Of a stretch of 64,000 bases of DNA, positions 25,230 to 38,466 are shown piece by piece. The position numbers and the translations under genes were made by a program. How positions within the stretch are numbered: position 1 is the stretch's first letter; each line of letters starts with the position of its first letter. This DNA is from Euryodendron excelsum. Taxonomy: Eukaryota > Streptophyta > Magnoliopsida > Ericales > Pentaphylacaceae. The notes beneath the pieces are model-generated. The model had not been told where the DNA came from, made no database searches, and saw only the letters and a program-made list of their open reading frames with translations. Location of the stretch: the NCBI GenBank assembly GCA_033060915.1, contig CM065389.1, positions 15,360,001 to 15,424,000 on the forward strand. Reading direction: 5' to 3'.

Positions 25230-25688
25230 AGGGTAATTACACTTTACCCTCTTGTAGTTTGAGCCAAAATCAAATGATCCTCATATGGTATAAAAATGAA
25301 CACATGAACTTCTCGTGGTTTAGACTTATCTACAAAATGGATGGAAACCGTTATATTTAGCGGAAATTATGTTATAGGAGTATTGTTATCATTTTATATT
25401 TTTAAATTAGAACATTAAAAATGTGGTTTGATTCTTTTATGTCAAAATAAAGGCTTGTTTATCAAGATTTTTTTTGGTTATTTCACAAAATTGTCTTTTT
25501 AATGTTCTAATTTAGAGAGATAAAAAGACAAAAAATACCCGTATGATAGAATTTTCGTTAAATCTAACGGTTTCTATCTATTTTACAGATAAGTCCAAAT
25601 CACAGAGGGTCATGTGTTCACTTTTAAACCACAAGGGGTTATCTGATTTTGACTTAAATTACAAAGGGATAAAGTGTAATCATTCCTT
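25230..25688. mobile_element. Foldback/MULE-like MITE with long inverted arms
   Basis: The left arm (GGTAATTACACTTTACCCTCTT...) and the reverse complement of the right arm match over about 130 bp, including the inner TAGACTTATCTACAAAATGGATGGAAACCG-type segment. The two arms enclose about 190 bp. TTAAAAAAA flanks both ends (about 25221-25229 and 25687-25695), compatible with a 9 bp target-site duplication, although A-rich sequence makes this ambiguous. There is no transposase ORF, so the element is non-autonomous. Confidence 0.8.
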
Positions 25689-26347
25689 AAAAAAACTGAT
25701 AGTCTTGAAAAAAGGAAAAAAATTAATTTAAAAATAATACATATGTTACAAAAAGGTTGGGTCAAATAAATGTGGTATTTAAGTTGGGTCAATAAATGGG
25801 GTCTGCCTAACTCAAAAAATGGATCTCATAAATTATCTAGTGGGTCATGGTGTCCCAAATTAAAAATAAATCTTAAAAAGAGGAGCAAAAAATCCCATTT
25901 AACAAAGACAAAAATAATATTATATGAACAACGGGTTAATTTTGAGTTAACTGTTTTAACCTATATTTAACTAATTCCGTTCAAATTCAATCAGCTTGTT
26001 AATTCAATATATTTAGGCCACCACAATTCACCCCATAACTCATAAACACCTTTTGAATCAGAATCTCACGTGTAGAATGCATTACCCAAAATTTAGAGGA
26101 ACAAAAGAATGTTGGGTAGCTGCACCCCAAATAAAAAAAAAAAAGAATGTTGAGTAGCTCATTCTCGATTGGACGTGGGGACCAACTCACCAACAACCAA
26201 GATTTGTATTGGGGGGCATCAGACAAAATATTGTTGCCTTTGTGCTGATCATCAACATGACAGCCAAAAGCGAAACATATACATATATATATATATAAAT
26301 ATTATTTGCAAATTTCGTTTCATTTTTTTCGGTTCTCTGTTGTGAAA
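25689..26347. other. Intergenic, no gene seen; local duplication
   Basis: AT-rich. A stretch near 25826-25856 (ATAAATTATCTAGTGGGTCATGGTGT type) resembles 25178-25215 on the other side of the MITE, suggesting an older local duplication. A short GAATGTTG(G/A)GTAGCT repeat occurs at 26107 and 26143. Confidence 0.4.
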
Positions 26348-26509
26348 ATGTCATCCGATTTCCGGTCACTACCGCACCAATTTAGACAAAATTCTTACTG
26401 GGAGGCAATCTCTGATCTGAAGGAATCCCCAGTAACATTGACAAAAGGATTTGAGGAAATAGAGGCATTCGATTCCATATTGAAACTTGAAAACACAGAT
26501 CTAGAATAG
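26348..26509 (+). CDS. Hypothetical short ORF
   Basis: A 53-codon ATG-to-stop frame with ordinary amino-acid composition begins MSSDFRSLPHQF, preceded by a (TA)n tract (26280-26297). It was not recognised as any family. It could be a gene fragment or chance; nothing in the flanks supports a full gene. Confidence 0.2.
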   Translation: MSSDFRSLPHQFRQNSYWEAISDLKESPVTLTKGFEEIEAFDSILKLENTDLE

Positions 26510-27177
26510 GAAGACCAATAAAGCGGAGCAAAATTGGAAGTATAAAATAAATCAAAGAAATTCTCTTCTAATACTGGAAACCACCCGTGTTGTAACCAAA
26601 GCTTTTAGAATCATAAAACCATAGTTTTCAATCGTCCTTCAAACCAAAAAAAGGTAGCAATCTTTGCACTGGAAATTCGAGATGTGCAATAGATTCAGAT
26701 ATACTGATCCATCCCTTTTTTTTTTTTTTTTTTCTTTTCCTAGAATACATCTGATATACAGCAAAAAGGGTGCCTATACACAATCACAAGCACCTCAAAC
26801 AGAAAGTCCTCATCTAAGTGAAAGTACTGATATATGCATGTTTCTACACTTGAGTTCAAATTTCAGTAAGTTGTGAGATGGTGAAACACAGAAGTTTGAA
26901 GTACACCAGAAAGAGAGAGCTCTGCTACAAATGCGTGACCTGCCACAACAAACCGCCACATATTCAAATTACTGGGACCAAAACAAGTAAAATTTGGAGT
27001 GTTCTAAGTCAGAGAACTTACGAAGAACATCACATACCATTTGAGCTCAAAATTCACTGCGTTCGGGTGTGATCCACTCCTTGCTGCCAAATTCAGATGA
27101 AGATCTAAGTCAGAGAACTTACAGACAACAGATTAGTGTAACTAAAAATCCATGATCAGATGCAGCATCAGCACCAA
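26510..27177. other. Gap downstream of the SPT5-like gene, no gene seen
   Basis: AT-rich with a poly-T run at 26716-26734. The phrase TCTAAGTCAGAGAACTTAC occurs twice (about 27004 and 27103). The SPT5 C-terminal repeat region and later KOW domains, expected here on the minus strand, are absent. Confidence 0.5.
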
Positions 27178-27879
27178 TTAAATCGACAACATACGCTCCA
27201 TTATAGGGAATCCCCTTGGACGTTGGGGATCACGAGGCGGAGTTCTAAGATGAGCAAATCTTGAAGACAGTGAATCACCCTACAGAAAGTTATAAGAGCA
27301 AGCTTAATTATAACAGCAACAAGAACTGGGGAAACACATTGAAGCTCATAGTCCCAAATTCTGGTAACACCAGATGTTACCTCAGAGCTATCCACCAAAT
27401 TATCGGCGAAAACACTTATCTGGAAACAACAAACATTTGGCATCACTTGTCCTTTAAAATTAGAACAGTTATTCAAAGTTCAATGAAGAATAGCTGACCT
27501 GTTCCTTAGTCGTATCGGACAGTATGATAACTACATGCCCCTCGATCTTTATAACCATACCTGTTGACCCTTCTGATGCACCAGAGACAACCTTCACACG
27601 ACTCCCTGGTTCAAAGTGCTTGCAAAGTTCCATTTCATTGACAGCAAGTGTTCTCTGCAACAAATACATAAGCAAATTGATTAATATGACACATGAGATT
27701 CACGAAGACAATTGAAATGATCATTAGAGGACAAAAACAAAAAAGAATTGCCATTGATGTCATACTGGGAGGCCCTCTGCATTTGGTCTGATATGGACAT
27801 TGTCTTCCTCAACTTTCTCAACCCATCCCTTCAAATTTTTGAGATCTCCCTTGACCACAATAGCTTGATCACCTTTCAC

Positions 27880-27885
27880 AAAAAA
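27880..27885 (-). other. +1 frameshift in the SPT5 KOW exon
   Basis: Six A (T on the coding strand) occur where five would keep the frame between KKGLF and VKGDQAIVVKGD. With one base fewer, exon 28115-27766 has the length needed to keep phase with both neighbours. It is either a real mutation or a homopolymer sequencing error. Confidence 0.75.
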
Positions 27886-29871
27886 GGCCTTTCTTTCTCT
27901 TTGCAAACAAAGATGACAAACTAGCCATATCTCCATCTCCATTCTCACAAAACTTCTGTAGTTCATCAAAAGTTGGTCTTACGTTCTCAGTGCTGACTGA
28001 TTTCATAGATACAGTTTTATATAAGAACCCACCCTTGAACCTCATTCCATTTATATTCTCAAAGTAATCGCCAGTAATTGGTTCTCGTCTATGCTCCACA
28101 CGTATAAGCATTTCTCTGAAGATAGAACATAAAGCAACTGATCAACAAAGTAGTGGCATACAAACATTGAGCAGCATATGTATTGCATTTAGAGATGATA
28201 GAAGAAAGTCTACCTAGCTTTGTCAACATTCATAAAACGTGGAGGAGGAACAAATGCCTTCTTCTTTGGAACTTCCCTGCCTTCCTGAAACATAAAGAAT
28301 TAGCCTTCTAAGAACCCAGAAAATATTAAGCACCAGATTCAATTGCATTCCTCGAGAGAATCTGGATATATACATACCAATTTACTTTTACTTATAATAC
28401 ATACCAATTTATCTTCAAGGGCTCCACATCCACAATCTGTACATAGAACCTCAAAAATTATGTAAGAAAAGCTGCAGCAAACATATTAAGAGGATTCCCA
28501 AAGACAAAACAATAATACAACACACACACACACGAGAGAAAGAACGGAAAGAGGAAAGAGGCAAGACGAAATGTAAAGGTCCATACTTTTCCAAGATCCC
28601 CTTTATAAGTTCCAATCTTAATTCTGACCCAAGTAGCCCCGGAAAGATCAATTGCTTTGGTTTCTACTGAAAGAACAGCAGTTATTTCCTTGATGGGAAC
28701 AAGTGTTATTTTACTATTTGTATATATTAAGCTCAGACCCTTGCAAGCCTGAAGAAGAATAAAGATTGTAATAACATCAGTTTAGAATCACCGCACAAAG
28801 CGCATATAACATTTATGAGATGCTCTGCTCCTCAGTTAAGCAACAAAAACAAGTGACGCATTAATAGCAATGTACCTCCTTCACATGGGCTTCTTTGTCT
28901 GCCTCAACAAATATATAAATTTTGAGATGATCAAGGGCTATGGCTGACCTAATTTGCAACTTAGATCCTTTATCAAGATACTTCTTCATTAGGCAAACGG
29001 CTGCCTCCCGCTCACGGCCAATCTAAAGCTAGAAAACATTGATTAATAAACAGATTATTGCTGATATCACATAGACATTATGGACAATGAATGGCCTAAG
29101 CATTATAATCATACCACACATTTCATCATCCACAACTTTGGATCCCTGATGGATGGCAAAGGAGCTTGTTGTTCTACCTCTGTTGTCTCCTCATCATATT
29201 CTGTGTGACTTGATCTGGCATACCTTGCCTGAACACTTCTCTCAAGAGCTTCAACGTCTTCTTCATCATCCTCTCTTGGCAGCAATGGGCTACTGTGCAT
29301 CATTCTATCATCATCTTCATCTGGTAGCTCAGCTCCACCATCTACTATGAAATCTGCTGCATGTTCAGGTGTTCAACTGATCAGCAATGGTAATGCAGGC
29401 CAGGCATAAACTAGTAGGCATATTGAATATTTGATTAGGCTAGAACAGTGGATATTAAAATTTCAAGAGGAATTCAACGCTTTAAGCTAATATTCGCACA
29501 AAACCCCACCCGATTAACTCCATACTAACACAAGATTTCAGTCTAGAAAACAAAACTCATTAAGAGACCAAGCAATTAACATGAATTATCTAGCACAACT
29601 AACATACACAGAAAAGCAATTACCATGAATTATCTAACACAATTAACATACACAAAGTTGATTTATTTTCTCCCGAATTGTGAATCCCTAGAATACTCTA
29701 TCAGGCACTAATTCAGTTTATATCTAATCCGCATGCAATTCATAGCAAAGTCCAAATCTCAATGCTTTGGAACTAATTTCGAGAAAATAATTCATGAATC
29801 AATCTGACGCGGAACAAGGAAGACCAATCGATTAGGCTTTCTTATTAGAGTTTTCGTAGGACTCGTCTGTT

Positions 29872-29878
<7 letters not shown>

Positions 29879-29913
<35 letters not shown>
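29879..29913. repeat. (CT)n microsatellite
   Basis: About seventeen CT units lie just outside the left end of the MULE, in intron 1 of the SPT5-like gene. Confidence 0.9.
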
Positions 29914-29918
<5 letters not shown>

Positions 29919-29952
29919 TCTGTTTCTCTGCCTTCTCTAATCCACTTATTCT

Positions 29953-30059
29953 GGGTTTTTTTCCAAAATAAATAAATTTAGAAAGGTATTTTCAAAAATA
30001 ATAAAAATCAAAACTTTATTTCCAATCAAAGGTAAAACGCAACTCAAAGATGCGTTTTA
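29953..30059 (+). repeat. Left terminal inverted repeat of the MULE
   Basis: Pairs with 39288-39391 with a few mismatches and one gap of about 10 bases. Ends in AAAACGCAACTCAAAGATGCGTTTT, itself a small inverted repeat. Confidence 0.8.
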
Positions 30060-30689
30060 TCAGAAAACGTAATATAAGGTTGCGTTTTCTACTTTCCCGC
30101 CTATAACCGACCGAATACAGAGATTCTTGAATTTTTTAAAGAGAAAACGCAGTTTCTTGTTTTATATGTTGACTCCTTGGTTGCTTTTTGTTCTTATAAT
30201 GTGGTAGTGTGTTTTTTATATTTTATCAAGGGTGTGTTAGCCCTCTTTGTCCTCAGTGAAATTGCCTCCCTCCTTTCTTTCTGTATATCCGAATTCTTCT
30301 CCTCCTCTCTTTGTATATTAGCCACTTCTCTCATTTCTCTTCCTTCCTCTCCTCTACTTCTTTAGTTTCTCTCCTCCTATATATATATATATATATATAT
30401 ATCTGTGGTTAGTTTTTCTCTCTCCCTCTCATTTTGTCTCGTTTTTCTCTACCAAGTAAAATAATAATTCATAGATTACTGACTCTCTATTATTTTATTT
30501 GTAGCCATATTTGTTGCTTGTGTTACTTCGAGAAAGGCCTCCGTTATTCTGCAAAAAACAGGTTAGTTGGTCACTTACATTGGTAAAATAATTTATTTAT
30601 TTATGTTAGTAAGTTAGATATTACTTGTGTCGCACCACATTGATTATTTGTTATTAATGTTACTCCATTGGTTCACTGAACTTTGATAT

Positions 30690-31830
30690 AGTTTTTATAT
30701 TTTTTGATTAAACATGTATGAGTAAACTATTTAGTTCAATATATATGAATAAAGTAATTAAATTAAAAAATATGTTATGAATTAGTAATAAAATATTGTA
30801 ATATGATAAAAGAATTTGTTAGGAAAATAATTACGAAAGTACTATAAAATATGAGTAATAAAAAAAAGATTATAGGATCCCAAAAAAATACTAAACTAAT
30901 AAATTTTGTTAGTTAAATATGTATGAGTAAAATGATTATATTAAAAAATATGTTATTAATTAGTGAGAAAATAATATAATATGCTAAAAATATTTATTAG
31001 AAAACTAATTACTAAATTACTATAAAATATAATTTTTTGACTATAAATTGAAGGAAATAAATTTTTACGAAATTGGTTAACCCAAAAATAATTTATATGA
31101 AATAAAATACTTTTTGAAGTTCCCAAATACTTTTTGGGTTATAGGATCCAAAAAAAAACTAAAGTAATAAATTTTTTTAGTTCAATATGTATGAGTAAAC
31201 TATTTAGTTCAATATGTATGAATAAAATAATTAAATTAAAAAATATGTTATGAATTAGTAATAAAATATTGTAATATGATAAAAGAATTTATTAGGAAAA
31301 TAATTACGAAAGTACTATAAAATATGAGTAATAAAAAAAAAGATTATAGGATCCAAAAAAAATACTAAACTAATAAATTTTTTTAGTTAAATATGTATGA
31401 GTAAAATGATTATATTAAAAAATATGTTATTAATTAGTAAGAAAATATTATAATATGCTAAAAATATTTATCAGAAAACTAATTACAAAATTACTATAAA
31501 ATATAATTTTTTGACTATAGGATCCAAAAAAAAACTAAACTAATAAATTTTATTGGTTAAATATGTATGAGTAAAATAATTAAATGAAAACATATGTTAT
31601 TAATTAGTAATAAAATATTATAATATGATAAAAGAATTTATTAGGAAAATAATTACGAAAGTACTATAAAATATGAGTAATAAAAAAAAAAAGATTATAG
31701 GATCCAAAAAAAATACTAGACTAATAAATTTTTTTAGTTAAACATGTATGAGTAAATTAATTATATTAAAAATATGTTATTAATTAGTAATAAAATATTA
31801 TAATATGCTAAAAATATTTATTAGAAAAAA
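30690..31830. repeat. AT-rich subterminal tandem repeats of the MULE
   Basis: Six diverged copies of a unit containing GTATGAGTAAA (about 30716, 30920, 31190, 31396, 31567, 31747; spacing 171-270 bp), AATATGTTAT(T/G)AATTAGTAA, ATAATATG(C/A)TAAAA and TATAGGATCCAAAAAAA. GGATCC marks five copies. There is no coding potential. It lies between the left TIR and the transposase. Confidence 0.85.
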
Positions 31831-32170
31831 CGAGTTAGTAGTTTCAATTTGTTTAATTATTTTTGAATATGTAGTAATTTTCAATAAATAAATGTATGAA
31901 TAAAATGAAAAAAACCAAGTTACTATTAGAAATATTAAAACTATAAATAGTAGACAGTCGATATAAATAATGTTTAGGATGCCATGGTAATTACTAATGA
32001 AATGACTGGAATAATTGTGAATCTGTTTAATTATTGTTTAATAGGTGCAAGAATAGATGAAACACCAGCCATGTTGTATTGGGGTGATGAAATAATTAAA
32101 GATCGTGATGAAGGAATTTTATACAGCATAGAATGTCAAATAGTTTGCAATTTTACCATTGCAATTAAAA

Positions 32171-34950
32171 ATGTCTGAACTAGAAGATATAATAATGCCT
32201 ATGATTGGCAAAGATGGACAACATGTAAGGCTGAAAATTATATGCAAATTTCCAGTTAATAATGAAGGGGGTTCAACCAAATATAAGAAAGTTCTGATCA
32301 AAGATGATCGGATATTGCAAATTGCCTTACGGCTACCACAGAAAAAGCCATCAATGGAGTGCATCGAGCTATACATCAAAGTAGAGGATGTAATAGTAGA
32401 TGTGGACACTGCAGCGAATCGAATGTGGGGTGATATTCAGGGGTATGGGAGGATGCTATCGGTTGAGGGAGATACGTCAACAGCGTGGAACTTCTTAACG
32501 ATGTTGACATTGAAACAAGATACTGTTGGCCACAGTGTGCTATATTCACAACAATTTAACCAATATGGTAACCCGTTTCATTTGCAAAGCACACAACAAA
32601 GTGGTTATCAAGGTTCGTTTGTTGATTATGGCATTGGGTCGAGTAATATGTCACAACATCAGCCTACTAAAGACACGGCTGGTCCTTCACAAGAGCCTTC
32701 GATGAGACATAGCCAAGGGAGGGATCCAGTGCAACATATGGTTGAATCGGGCTGCCAATCCATTCCCATACAAATTGATTTGAATGTAAGGTCTCTGGAT
32801 ACACAGTCGAAAAAATCTGATGAACATTAGATTTTGCTCTGTTAAACGATTCCGACGACGATGTTCACGAACAACAAGAGATCCCAGTTCCTTACTTTAT
32901 CACATTGCTGGAGGCATATGATGCACCTGTAATTGGCAGGAATCATTTTCGCCATGGGGCCAAATGGGACATGCAGAATCCCAATTTTGAAACAAGAATG
33001 CTATTCGAAGACAAGACAGCTGTAAAAAATGCATGCACAGCGTATCACTTGCACAACAACAAGGAGTATTCGGTTGTTAAATCAACTACGAAATTGTTTA
33101 AGGTGAAGTGTGCACACGATTGCCCTTGGATGATTCGTGCGTCCTCCAAAAGACATGAGATGTGGGAGGTTACGTAATACAATGGGCCTCATTGTTGTTT
33201 GTATGGAATGCCAAACATGGATCATTATAACCTAGACGCGAACTTCATTGCAGATGTTATCATAGCACAAGTAGCGGTGAGTTTAACTTTGATTTAGACT
33301 CTATCACAATAACTAATTAGTTTGTCATAAAATAAGTTTTTCTAAACTACTTAAACTGTGTTATATTTGTACAGAAAGATCCTGATTGGAAGATTGCGTC
33401 CATAAAAGAAGATGTCAAACAACATTACCACCACTCCGTCTCATACAAGAAAGCATGGATGGCAAGAACAAAAGCCATAGAGATGGTATTCGATAATTGG
33501 AAACAGTCATTCGTAAAGCTTCCAAGATATTTGATGGCAATATAGTCAAGAAACCCTGGAACAATCCAAATGTTAGAGACCTTCAATCAGAATGTCCGTG
33601 ACATGATCGTTTTTGATCGAGTATTTTGGGCATTCGGACTATGTATTGATGGTTTCAAGCATTGTTTGTCAGTTATTTCAGTTGATGGCACCCACCTTTA
33701 TAGAAAATATAAGGGTGTCATGCTTATCGCTGTGGGGGTCATTGCCAAGGGTAGAAATTTTTCCTTAGCCTTTTCTGTTGTCGAGGGTGAGGATACATGC
33801 AACTAGTTGTGGTTCATCAACTTATTGAGACACGTCGTTGTCCCTGGAAGGGAACGTGTCACCATACTATTGGACCGCCACTGGGGCCTACTAAATGCCA
33901 TTGATCGAATATAAGAACATCCAAGCAATTATCAACCACCTGGTTTTCACAGGTATTGCCTTCGGCACTTTTGTAGTAACTACCATAAGAAGTACAATAT
34001 GATAAGGATCATGGACTTGGTGTGGGCTGCTAGCACAGCTCGTCAACTGCAAAAATTCAACACTATAATGGAAAGAATTAAGAAGATAAGTGAACCTTGT
34101 TATAATGAACTAATGGGGGAAGATATTACTAAGTGGACATTTGTTCACGATGGCGGCAATAGTTAGGGGATCAATTCAACTAACAATGCTGAGAGCTATA
34201 ATAGCGCGATAGTAGGCGCACGTAACTTGCCCATTACTGCATCTGTGCAAGTCACTTACTATCGTCTTGTTGAGAGTTTTGTTATACGACGTAGTGAGAT
34301 ACAAGCTGACATGCAGAATGGCCATGCATACCGATTAGAAATGTGTGAAAGATTTCAAAAGTGGAGCAAAAAAGCAGTTGGTCATACTGTCACAGTTTGT
34401 AATTGGTAATATATGTTAATACCTCCATCATTAAATTACTATTGTTCAAGATCTATCAGCAGAGATGTATGAAATTTTGTTCCTTGTTGTACAAGGACAC
34501 GGTGTCTGTCAATGTACTGATCGGTAGGAAGAGGACTAAAGGTGGTCATCTACATGCCGCGCAGCTTTTTTTGCCTAGCTGTACATGCAGAAAATCTGTT
34601 ATATTTCACCTCCCTTGCTCCCACATGCTTGCTGCTGCTGCAACTATTGGAAAGCAACCATGGTTTTTATTTGACGGCCATTACATTATAGAAGCATATG
34701 CCCGTGTGTACGCGACTCCATTTGCGCCACTGTTAATGAAGGATTACTAGCCTTCTTATGAAGGGCCTATTGTCCTCCAAAACCCCCATCACAAACACGT
34801 AGCCCGAAAAGACCGTTCTGGACACAGTAGAATTCCTAATGAAATGGATGAATCGAGGTAAACATAAACTTTTAAGTGTAGTTTATGTAAGAAGTCTGGT
34901 CATAACAAACGTCGTTGTCCAAACAGGGGAAAGGTAGGGGAACACTAGGG
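32171..34950 (+). pseudogene. MuDR-type MULE transposase, broken
   Basis: Domains in order: an N-terminal PB1-like segment (about 32171-32460); a MuDR plant-specific zinc-finger/N-terminal domain (about 32980-33240, YHLHNNKEYSVVKS...CPWMIRAS); a KDPDWKIASIKEDVKQ segment after a probable intron (33278-33374); the catalytic core (about 33640-34230: SVDGTHLYRKYKG with the first Asp, LDRHWGLLNAI with the likely second Asp, NNAESYNS with the likely Glu); a SWIM zinc finger (about 34585-34640, CTCRKSVIFHLPCSHML); and a CCHC knuckle near 34886-34930 (CSLCKKSGHNKRRC). In-frame stops at 33175, 33543, 33804 and about 34166, plus frame changes near 33900 and 34400, make it non-functional. The catalytic residues themselves remain. 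Confidence 0.85.
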
Positions 34951-35330
34951 AGTAATCCATTTGTATTTGATACACGTCTTCAATATGTGCAAATTTGCAA
35001 TTCTAATTATTTCGTTCATGTTACATTCTTATACTTATTTCGCAAATAATAAATACAAATTTACAAATGTTCCATTTATATTAACAAATACAAATTTACT
35101 AACGTTCCATCTATGTGAATAACAAATACAAATAATTATTTCATGAATAACAAATACAAATTATTTCTTGAATAATTATTTCGTGCATGTTACATTCTTA
35201 TACTTTTGATAAAGCATTATATATATGATTGTGAGTATATTAAACTTGTCCCATCTATGTTAACCTATCATTAAATGCTCATCGATTTTGTGTATTACAT
35301 TTTACTAACGTTCCAAAAATATCGTACGCT
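34951..35330. other. Spacer between transposase and PMD gene
   Basis: AT-rich, with repeated AACAAATACAAATTTAC/AATTATTTC units at 35040-35180. No gene. It would hold the terminator of the transposase and the promoter of the PMD gene. Confidence 0.5.
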
Positions 35331-38183
35331 ATGACATCACAACGACGAGCTGGTAGGGCCATCGATGGCAGTGTACTTACGTTACAGGATATTCATCGGT
35401 CACAGGTTGTGTGGGACCATGGGGTAAGTTTTGTAGAACTTGTACATAATATACATAATAGTTAACATTTAGTTTTTGTTACTAACTACTACCATTTTAT
35501 AACGCATTCATTTTATTTGATCACCAGTGTGACGAGCCTATGCATTGTTGTCAAGGAGATTCAGGTATATTCGACGATGCTGTAGACCCCCACATTATTC
35601 CTTATTTGATTCATGGTGGCTTTTACGGTGTATACCGCGTTGGTAAGATTCAACATGATCATGCTCTTCTCACAGCCATGATCGAGAGATGGCGACAGGA
35701 GACACACACCTTTCACTTGCCTGTCAGGGAGGCGACAGTCACATTACATGATGTATCCATACTATACGGTCTTCCGGTTAGTGGCAGGGCTGTTACAGGT
35801 TTGTAACTACAATTCACAATTACAGTTCATGACATTATTTAATTACATGTGTTACTTTATGACCTTATACACGTTATTATGTTGTATCGAACAATTGAAC
35901 TCCAATTTACTAACATTTTGCAGGTTCCTTCTGGCCCGTCGACGTTGCAGGGATGGGCCCTTATTTTTATGCAGCATTTAGGAGTTGCACCCGGGCCTGA
36001 AAATTTCAAGAAAAATTTTGTGAGGCTTAGGTGGTTAAGTGAGACATTTGGGGCACTTATGGATGATGCTGATGAGATCACAGTGCAGCGACATGCTCGG
36101 GTATTTATATTGAGACTCCTTGGCGGGGTCATGATGCCAAATCACTCCGATACACTGTTTAGACCCATATACTTACCCTTGATGCTTGTAGAGTTTTTAG
36201 TTAGGGGAGTGCAGTCTTAGCATCATTGTACAGGGGGTTATGTCGCGCCGCACGTCTCACCTCTTTTGAGATTAGTGGCCCGCTTACACTATTGTAGGTA
36301 TGCAAAACATTATGTTACTCATGTTGTTATTTAGTTTAGACGATCATATCCTTGCATATTGAGACTAAGAATCATTCAGATTTGGGTATGAGAGAGATTC
36401 CCAATTATGGCGCTTATACGAAAGTCGATTTCAATTACACTTGCGTAGCAACCGCTTATTATTGGGGAACACAAGTTTTCAGGTGGATCGCTAGGGGGCA
36501 GGTGGCATGATGATTTCCTCCTGACAGACGTCTCCACCTATGTCCTCGTTGTGTATAGGGATCAGTTGGATTGACTTCGCCTCGAATATATGAATTATAT
36601 CTGTTGTACGTTTTACATTTGGTACCTTTAGGTTGTATAATTGATTGTCATTATGTTACTCATGTTGTCTATTTTGATTATAGTTAGATTTCGTTACATG
36701 ATAATTGATTGTCTGTTTTGTATTTTTCAATTTCATTAGACCCCCTACGAGCCCATTATGGACACGTTGCCCTACTACTGCTTTGCTGGGATGGAGGTTT
36801 GGAAGGCATTGGTTCCTCTCGTGTGCTTTGAAGTTGTAGAGTTATATTTACCAAATCGAGTGATGTGCCAGTTCGGGATGAGACAGGACATACCGAAGCA
36901 TCCAAACACTAGGAGGGATCTGCATTAAGTGGATAGACGGGGGAGAACCAGAGTTGATTGGAGTGATTTTCATGCAGCATATATAGCACTCTGGTCACAT
37001 AGGATGAACCGTATAGTTGATGGCAAGATTCATGATATATCTATGTTCTCCACTGATCCTTATATGACTTGTTATAAGAGCATCACTCGCCTCTATATTG
37101 GAAATCCATTAAGACACACAAATAGAGGATATTCAGGTGTCGGGGGCACCATAGATACAATGGTATATGCAGTTAAATATTAAAATACCAAAATTATATT
37201 TAGATATCGTAATAAAAGTTTATTAAATTATTTTTCAAGCAGAAGCATGGGTGGATGTATATGATAGGGGAACACGCGCTTTACATGACTTCCCTAAAAT
37301 GGAGTCAATGAAGGAGATCTATGAGATATAGCTTCGTGCCATGGCTTCTTTATCCCTCCTGCAGGAGACAGACCGTGTCCCACAGCACCGATGGTGTACC
37401 TGCGATGCCCCGCCTTCTAGTTCCCCAAGAGCGAGTGTTCCACATGGCATGCGACCTCATCCCATCCCTGCATGCCGATCTACCTCTTCGATACCTTCTT
37501 TCATTCATGGTGGATATAGTGTCAGGTACGTGACGCCTACCCCATACAGTTATGCCAGTCAGAGTTCCGGGACAGCCTCATATAGGCCATCCTTTCCTAC
37601 TAGGGAATACTTTGGCACACATGATCCTCCCAGGATATCACATCGACGACCAACTGGGCAGGTATCTCCAGTTATATTTCAGACAGACCCTGGGTATAGT
37701 CATGATCCATTCGTAGGGGGCAGTTTTGGACAACAGTGTCATGATTTTCCCAATTACTACCCTGCATCGACTTATGGGGTTGGGCCATCACAGGTGACTC
37801 ATCATTTTCACAGTGACTACCCTTCATCTAGTTATGCTCCAGGGCCGTCACATATGACTCCTTACTTTCACAGTGGCTACCCTTCATCGACATATGCACC
37901 AGGGCCGTCATATATGAGTCATGATTTTCATAGTGCCTACCCAGCATCGATTTATGCGCCAGGGCCGTCACATGTTCAGCACGATGATGAAGAATTGGTA
38001 GTAGTAAGTGATGAGGACAAGCAAGCGGAGGACGAGCAGGCGGAGGAGGGTGTTGACAGAGGGCCGAGTGGTCATGACGAACAACAGAATGTGGTGATTC
38101 GTAAAGGATCGAGAACTCGACGAGCTCAAACATGTCTAACAAGGGGGCGTTTTGGGGGATCAATTTTTAGGGCGTTTCATTAG
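35331..38183 (+). pseudogene. Plant Mobile Domain (PMD, MAIN-like) protein gene carried by the MULE
   Basis: Starting at ATG 35331 (MTSQRRAGRAIDG), exons separated by several introns (first about 35425-35526) encode a PMD. Recognisable blocks: ALLTAMIERWRQETHTFHLP...VTLHDVSILYGLPVSGRAVTG (35660-35800), LRLLGGVMMPN (36109-36140), IWVWERFPIMAP (36376-36415), VYRDQLD (36556-36577), PYEPIMDTLPYYC (36744-36780), VPLVCFEVVE...NRVMCQFGMRQDIP (36811-36900) and DRRGRTRVDWSDFHAAYIALW (36930-36990). A Pro/Ser/Tyr-rich tail follows (37341-38183) with four imperfect 20-residue repeats (YPSSxYAPGPSHMT) and an acidic/basic end. PMDs occur in MAIN/MAIL1 proteins involved in transposon silencing and genome maintenance, and inside transposons. 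Stops at about 36218, 36575 and 36928 indicate decay. Confidence 0.8.
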
Positions 38184-38466
38184 TATTATCTATTATAGGT
38201 GAAATTATCTATTCTTATTGTCTATTATAAGGGGTTTTACCCTCGGAGACATAGCATCGCATTTATTTGTATGTATTTTATATTGTACGTGGTATGACAT
38301 TGCTTTTAAATTTTTCTAATCATTTTGCGGGCAACTCACCAAACATACGTATACATTTAATTTTAAGACAGGTACAATAGCAAAAAATCATATAACAAGA
38401 TTAATGTTTAAAATGTTGTTCAATTTTAATTTTCTAAGCATAAAACGCACCTAAGTTTTGTTCAAA

